Of a DNA stretch of 64,000 bases, positions 59,498 to 64,000 are shown one piece after another. The notes under the pieces are model-generated. The model searched no databases and was not told the DNA's origin. It was given only the letters and a program-made list of their open reading frames with translations. The translations under genes were made by a program, and so were the position numbers. Position 1 is the first letter of the stretch, and each line of letters begins with the position of its first letter. Source of the DNA: Chlamydoabsidia padenii (taxonomy: Eukaryota; Mucoromycota; Mucoromycetes; Mucorales; Cunninghamellaceae); assembly GCA_025330725.1 (NCBI GenBank), contig JAIWND010000006.1, positions 310,001-374,000 of the forward strand. Direction: 5' to 3'.

Positions 59498-59823
59498 TAT
59501 CTATGTTAAAAAAAAAAAAAAAGAAGAAAAAAGGGTGGAAGAAGAAGAGGGTCCCCGGAAACAATTGAAAAAGGATCAATTTCAAATCCCGCATTTAGGG
59601 CTACATTTGTACCAAGAAAGGAGTCCCTCCCCATGATATAAAAAAGTCCCCCACACAAAGATCAATTGATCAAAAGAATGATTAAGACTGTAAGTATAGT
59701 TTATTTTTAGAATCAATAAGGTCAAAATGAATAATGAGTGGATAGGATGGTAAAAGAGGAAGAGAGTAAAAAAAAAAAAAAAAAGATAGTGGCATTAAAA
59801 CGAGGATCAAGTGCAAAAAGATG
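59498..59823. promoter_or_regulatory. SDHAF1 promoter and sensor-gene 3' flank
   Basis: TTTCAAATCCCGC at 59580-59592 upstream of SDHAF1; the rest is A-rich 3' flank of the next minus-strand gene. Confidence 0.55.
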
Positions 59824-60924
59824 TTAGTAACGATGTTGATGGTATTGTTCACCATCATAGCCAGAAGGTTGTGACATGGATGTTTGGATCTTGGACCATC
59901 GAGCAGCGCGACCACCACCAGAATCCAAATGATCATCGTATTCCAGTTGAGGATTAAACGCTTCAAAATCGACGGCTTCCCGTTGTTTCTTGGTCCGTCG
60001 CACACACCATATAATAAGACCACCCAAGAGTATAAAGCCAATGATACCACCAACCACTCCACCAATAATAGACTGCTGTGTGCGAGATAGTCCCCCGCCT
60101 TGTTCAGGAAGAGTGGTGGCGGATGGAGTCGAGTTGCTGGCACTACTAGTTGATAATGTAGAGGACACCATAATTGATGTTGGACTACCACTTGTTGGTA
60201 AAGTCGGCACCCATGTCGCTGATGGCTGCGAAAATATACTGGAGGATGAATCGAGAGTGGTGGAAACTTGATCAAGAGAGGTGGAGACTTGATCGAGAGT
60301 AGTGGAAGTTGGTACTTGATTGGTCGTTGTATCAGTGGTGGGCGTCGACTCTGTGGTATCATAAGTCGTTGTCTCTGTGCTAGAAAGTGTTTCCGTAGGT
60401 GTTGCTGTTGCTGTTGCTGTTGCTGTTATACTTGTATCGTTTAAAGCTGTAGTCGCTGAAGGAGTGACTATTGTTGTTTCGGCTGGTCCTCCAGTATTGG
60501 ATGCTGTTGTATCAGTAGGTGTGGGTGTATCAGTGGTTGTATCATCCTGGTCTTGTTGCGAATCACTTGTATCTGAGTTGTCATCGTTAGTGTTAGCTGC
60601 ATCGTCTTCTATCGAGGAATCTATGACAATATAAAAACAAAAGTATTAAAAAAAGAAGAAAGAAAGGAGAAGTTTTTTTTTTTTTTTTTTTTTTTTTGCG
60701 GGTTTAAATTTTTACCTCCTGAGTCGGGATCTGAAAATTTATGAGGCAGTTGGTTAGTAGATGTGTAGATGTATGGTACTATCGTATAGATATATACCAT
60801 TACCTTTTGAATCGTCAGTAGCCGCATCGTTACTGGATTGAGCAGTTACAAAACTTTGGCAATTAAAACATAAAATTAATACGAGGAATAGACTGGTAGT
60901 CCATGGTGAAGATAAAAAGTGCAT
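59824..60924 (-). CDS. Mucin-like single-pass membrane protein (Mid2/Wsc-type sensor architecture)
   Basis: Exon 1 starts at ATG 60924 with a signal peptide (SSPWTTSLFLVLILCFNCQS). Exon 2 is a 15-nt micro-exon (60730-60716, DPDSG). Exon 3 runs from about 60620 to TAA 59824. The ectodomain of about 200 residues is Ser/Thr/Asp-rich with TATATATATA-type runs and short repeats (TTLDQVSTSLDQVSTTLD), so heavily O-mannosylated if expressed. One transmembrane helix follows (SIIGGVVGGIIGFILLGGLI), then RRTKK stop-transfer residues and a cytosolic tail of about 60 residues ending GEQYHQHRY. This is the layout of fungal cell-wall stress sensors; there is no WSC cysteine domain, so Mid2-like is the closer analogy. 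Confidence 0.82.
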
Positions 60925-62040
60925 GATGAGTCTCTCCTGTCTTCAATGAATTAGGGTGTGGACTGGCAGGAAAACGAATCAATAGGGAAAAAAGGAAAGG
61001 AAGGGGATAGTAACGAAAGGAATGGGTGTGGTAGAATGAAAACAAGAAGAAAAAAAGTGTAGAAGAGAGAAGAAGGGAAGAGGTGGCTATAAAAAACCAC
61101 ATCGATTTATTGTAAAAGGACCATTTCATTCGGCGACATTGACAATTAACAAATAGGAGATCATACTTTTACTATATCTACTTATACGACGGCTCTTTTG
61201 ATTATGGCACAGGATCAGTCTTTTTTTTTTTTTTTAAACATCATGTAGACCCCCTTCAATAAACCATTTGAATTGCAGTACTTCATCCCATAATCAATAT
61301 AAAGTTCTTTACCATCAGTGACAACAAAGCATGAGAAGCACTATTTTCATTGTGGTTCAAGGGGGAGGTTGCTTTTTCATGCTGAATTGATATGTATGGT
61401 CATCGAGCAGCATTTTCAGCCAAACTGAGCGGGATTTCATTTTGGGACGGCGATTAAAAATGCATATATTTTTATTTTTTTTGCAAGATGATCTTTTAAA
61501 ACACAATACAATATTCCTTTCCTCGGTAATCTTTAGTTGCTTTTACAACCAGTCTTTTTCTTTATATATTCGTGGGTGTAACTATGAATAGGAGAAGAAA
61601 AAGTTGAGGAGTTTTCTTCGATTAAACCCAAAAAGCCCATGGAGATTGTAATCATAAAAACGTGTATCTGTGTCACATAAAGACGTTGATGTCTTTTTAT
61701 AGATCACCCCAGGGTACTTTTCCTATCATCTCTTTTTCTTCTTTATTCTCTCAGTATTTGATTATACTGGTTCTTCACTCCCTCGCCAAGAACCTTTCTC
61801 TATCCCCCAGCCAATCCTTTTGTTAAAACTTCTCTTCCCCCCTTTCCTCCCCCCTTTTTTTTTGCCAGTCTTCTGCTTTATATCGTCTCCTTTTCTTTGA
61901 CGTCTTATTCTATTCTTCTTACTCTTCTTTTGTTGCCTACTTTTTAAAACTTGTGCCAGTTTTCAAACAAGTAGCTTTCTTTTGTCTGTTTTTTGTCCTT
62001 TACTTTTTGTCTTTTGAATCATAGTCCGTGTCAAGTTTAC
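60925..62040. promoter_or_regulatory. Divergent spacer with long pyrimidine-rich leader
   Basis: GCGGGATTTCATTTTGGGACGGCGATT at 61429-61455 combines the recurrent element with a GGCGATT box. From about 61690 to 62040 the + strand is almost entirely C/T (TCTTTTTC, CCCCCCTTTCC), with TTGACGTCTTATT (about 61896) resembling a CRE/ATF site. This looks like a long 5' leader of the downstream gene. Confidence 0.5.
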
Positions 62041-62496
62041 ATGAATCCAATCTTTGGCTACAATGAACAACAACACTATCAATATGATCAACAGAATGCT
62101 TTAATAAAAGATGCTCTTAATGCCGAGGAAGCGTTCTTTGCTGACTATGATCATGCAATGTCTCGGGAAGCCGGTTATTTTGACCATCATCAACAGGGCT
62201 TCAGTGATCATCAGCTTATGACAGGTGGCGATGACCTCGACGATCGACAGGACGAACAAACATTACAACAAGAAGAGGAAGAAGAAGATATGATGGATTC
62301 GGATGATATGGTTTATGATTATCAAGACGATGCTTTACTTAAACTGATCGTGGATGTACAATCCTATATTTCTGACTTGACCAATGTGGGTGTGGATCGC
62401 CACGATTCTCCTTTAATTGGACTGCAATATAAGATGTATACCTATTTGAAGCAAAGAGTTAATGATATGGGCATGGATGCCGATTCCCTAATGTAA
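62041..62496 (+). CDS. Acidic protein of unknown function, 151 aa
   Basis: ATG at 62041 (MNPIFGYNEQQHYQYDQQNA) to TAA 62496, no intron seen. The first half is Gln/His/Tyr-rich, followed by a very acidic stretch (QQEEEEEDMMDSDDMVYDYQ) and a helical C-terminus (ALLKLIVDVQSYISDLTNVG, LQYKMYTYLKQRVNDMGMDA). No family recognised; the pattern suits a nuclear or cytoplasmic interaction protein. The preceding leader of about 350 nt is long and pyrimidine-rich. An in-frame upstream extension to 61993 exists, but the ATG at 62041 is the first after the leader. Confidence 0.6.
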   Translation: MNPIFGYNEQQHYQYDQQNALIKDALNAEEAFFADYDHAMSREAGYFDHHQQGFSDHQLMTGGDDLDDRQDEQTLQQEEEEEDMMDSDDMVYDYQDDALLKLIVDVQSYISDLTNVGVDRHDSPLIGLQYKMYTYLKQRVNDMGMDADSLM

Positions 62497-63119
62497 ACAA
62501 TCACATCATTCTCATTATTCTTTATTGGAAGTAGCACAACCAAAAACAAAGCAAAAAACACTACATCATAATATTATCCCCTCACACCCATATTCTTATT
62601 CCATAGTCACCAACCTTACCTCCTATAATACTTCACCTGTATGACCCTATTACTTCTATTATTTTTAACTCCCGACCCCACCCATTACTTGTTATGAAAA
62701 CTCAAAAGACCCTCAAAAAACATCCTCAAAAGTGATACACAGAAAAAAAAAACTGACACTCAAAAAACTTACATTCATTCCTTTAACCTTTCTCCTTTCC
62801 TTGTGCCTACTCTTCCGGTTTCTTTTAATAGTTAAAGTTTCTTTTCTCAATAAAGCAAATCTTTCAGGAACGCCCGATTTCTGGAATGTTCATTTTAAAG
62901 TCCCGACATCCTCGGTGGGGCATGGATGTTTTAACCAATCCAGACCGACTTGTCGGGAATTGATTTTAATCCTCACTTTTTTTTTTTTTTCCTTCTTCTT
63001 TTCCTTCTTTCCTTCTGTTAATAATTACAATATACTGTGTTGACTGTGTTAACCATTATCTTCTTCTTCCCTTCACTTTAATTCTTCAATCACACCTTAC
63101 AGTATATTACCTTTATGGA
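62497..63119. promoter_or_regulatory. Spacer upstream of the kinase gene
   Basis: 3' flank of the acidic gene, then promoter-like AACGCCCGATTT (about 62870) and AAAGTCCCGAC (about 62897) and a T/C-rich leader from about 62975. No further ORF of note. Confidence 0.4.
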
Positions 63120-64000
63120 ATGGACGATCAAGAACTCGAATTACTATATACTCAACAATTAAACGAAGAACTTTTACACCAAACACGGGAAGCCATAACT
63201 CGACTAATAGAACAAGTGCCTTTGGAATTCGGTTTGGAGAATCTTATTCCCATCACGCCTCCATACACACCCAACGTACCTGAAAAGCTGGCCTCTTTAT
63301 ACCAAGAAGTATGTGAATACTACAACTCAAATGCTATTGACTTTGACCATGCTTGGGTAAGTAATTGAGCAACATTTTATGAACAATCTTACTAACTTTG
63401 TCTTACTGTCATCTTGTAGCACTGGTGCTTTGTTTGGCGGCAACAATTATCTTATAAAGTGTTGGCATCAAAATATGGAACAGAACAGGTGATTAACGCA
63501 ACAAACCCTAGGGCAAAGAAGGCAGTTAAACAAATCTATCTGGAAGACTTGGACAGCTATATGCAATGGTTCCCTTGGACTTGGTTCTCGAATTTGCAAT
63601 TCATTGGTGCTGGTGGCTTCTCTGCAGTATATAGCGCTACGATGTCTCCTCCTTATGATGTCCAACCTACTCAAGTTGCGTTAAAAATCGTGGATGAAAA
63701 ACTACTTAATGAAGTAAGCCAAAAAAGAAAAGAAAGAAAGAAAAAAGGATTGACAAACACAAGATGTTGGGATGAAAGAATAGGATTAATGGACTAACAT
63801 GGTTGTTTGATTTGATAGATTGCGGTGCAGTCAAAAGCATTCCTCCCACTACTCTTCCAAGGACTAACAGTGTGCGAAAGTACGGGCGATCTCATGATGG
63901 TGATGAAGATGAGTAACGACGGCAACTTGGAAGACCATATGCATGAATACCCTCTTGGTGACTTGGATCTAAAGACAATTACTGGCACTATCCTACGACT
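63120..64000 (+). CDS. Protein kinase, 3' partial
   Basis: Exons 63120-63356, 63420-63713 and 63819 to the window end. An N-terminal region of about 145 residues (MDDQELELLYTQQLNEELLH) precedes the kinase domain. The domain begins NLQFIGAGGFSAVYSATMSP (glycine loop GxGGFxxVY), then VALKIVDEKLLNE (the VALK lysine, VAIK-like), and lobe-N strands CESTGDLMMVMKMSNDGNLE with a hinge-like MKMSNDGNLEDHM. The gene is cut at 64000 before the catalytic loop, so activity cannot be judged. The wording resembles the expanded serine/threonine/tyrosine-kinase-like families of Mucoromycota. An out-of-frame ATG at 63115 overlaps the start (15-codon uORF). Confidence 0.85.

Overview
The window is nuclear DNA of a filamentous fungus, most likely an early-diverging one (Mucoromycota, Mucorales-like). 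The evidence is dense protein genes cut by many 45-90 bp introns with GTAAG-type donors and TACTAAC-like branch sites, a beta-1,3-glucan synthase, a Medusa-type regulator, AT-rich spacers full of A/T homopolymers, and gene families also found in animals (Cables-like cyclin, FRA10AC1, PCID2, CHCHD5). The placement is inference from content. I saw no tRNA, rRNA, CRISPR array, complete transposon or virus.

Layout. 0-8 kb: 3' part of a Cables-like cyclin-box gene (+), then a NIPA-type Mg2+ transporter and a PX-PH-RhoGAP (Bem3-like) on the minus strand. 8-9.8 kb: long divergent spacer. 9.8-11.7 kb: UGP1 (+). 11.7-14.7 kb: gene-poor tract with an orphan minus exon, a 47-codon ORF, an orphan TATA-box/first exon and three tandem copies of a ~195 bp repeat. 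14.7-16.9 kb: cytochrome P450 (-). 17.8-30.2 kb: cell-surface block, with two divergent ricin-B-type (beta-trefoil) lectins flanking a secreted Gly-rich protein, then FKS-type glucan synthase (-) and a Kre9/Knh1-like GPI protein (+). 30.4-32.4 kb: MED4 (-) and FRA10AC1 (+) share a 130 bp promoter. 32.8-41.3 kb: minus-strand run of a membrane protein, CDC37, a strongly divergent histone H3-like protein, a PCID2/Thp1 TREX-2 subunit, an ALY/REF export adaptor and a PX protein. 42-44.4 kb: Medusa-like regulator (-). 45.5-46.5 kb: Rheb GTPase (+). 47.5-51.8 kb: VPS60/CHMP5 (-) divergent from an Ufo1-like F-box/WD40/UIM gene (+), then RPB12 (-). 52.6-60.9 kb: mitochondrial C6orf136-like protein (+), ERG25 (-), PAQR receptor (-), CHCHD5/MIX14 (+), SDHAF1 (-) and a mucin-like single-pass sensor (-). 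62-64 kb: an acidic unknown protein (+) and a protein kinase (+) running off the window.

The genes fall into themes: wall building and sensing (UGP1 makes UDP-glucose, FKS uses it; lectins, Kre9-like protein, sensor, RhoGAP), growth signalling (Rheb, RhoGAP, Cables-like cyclin), and transcription/mRNA export (MED4, RPB12, PCID2, ALY/REF, histone variant).

Two observations stand out. The first is a 120-aa protein with an H3 histone fold whose N-terminal tail and most signature modification sites are replaced. The second is a recurrent 9-mer AAATCCCGC (either orientation), found by eye 13 times exactly plus close variants and usually 45-190 bp upstream of start codons; it looks like a common core-promoter element. 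Exon boundaries were placed by hand; where I checked, summed exon lengths are divisible by three.
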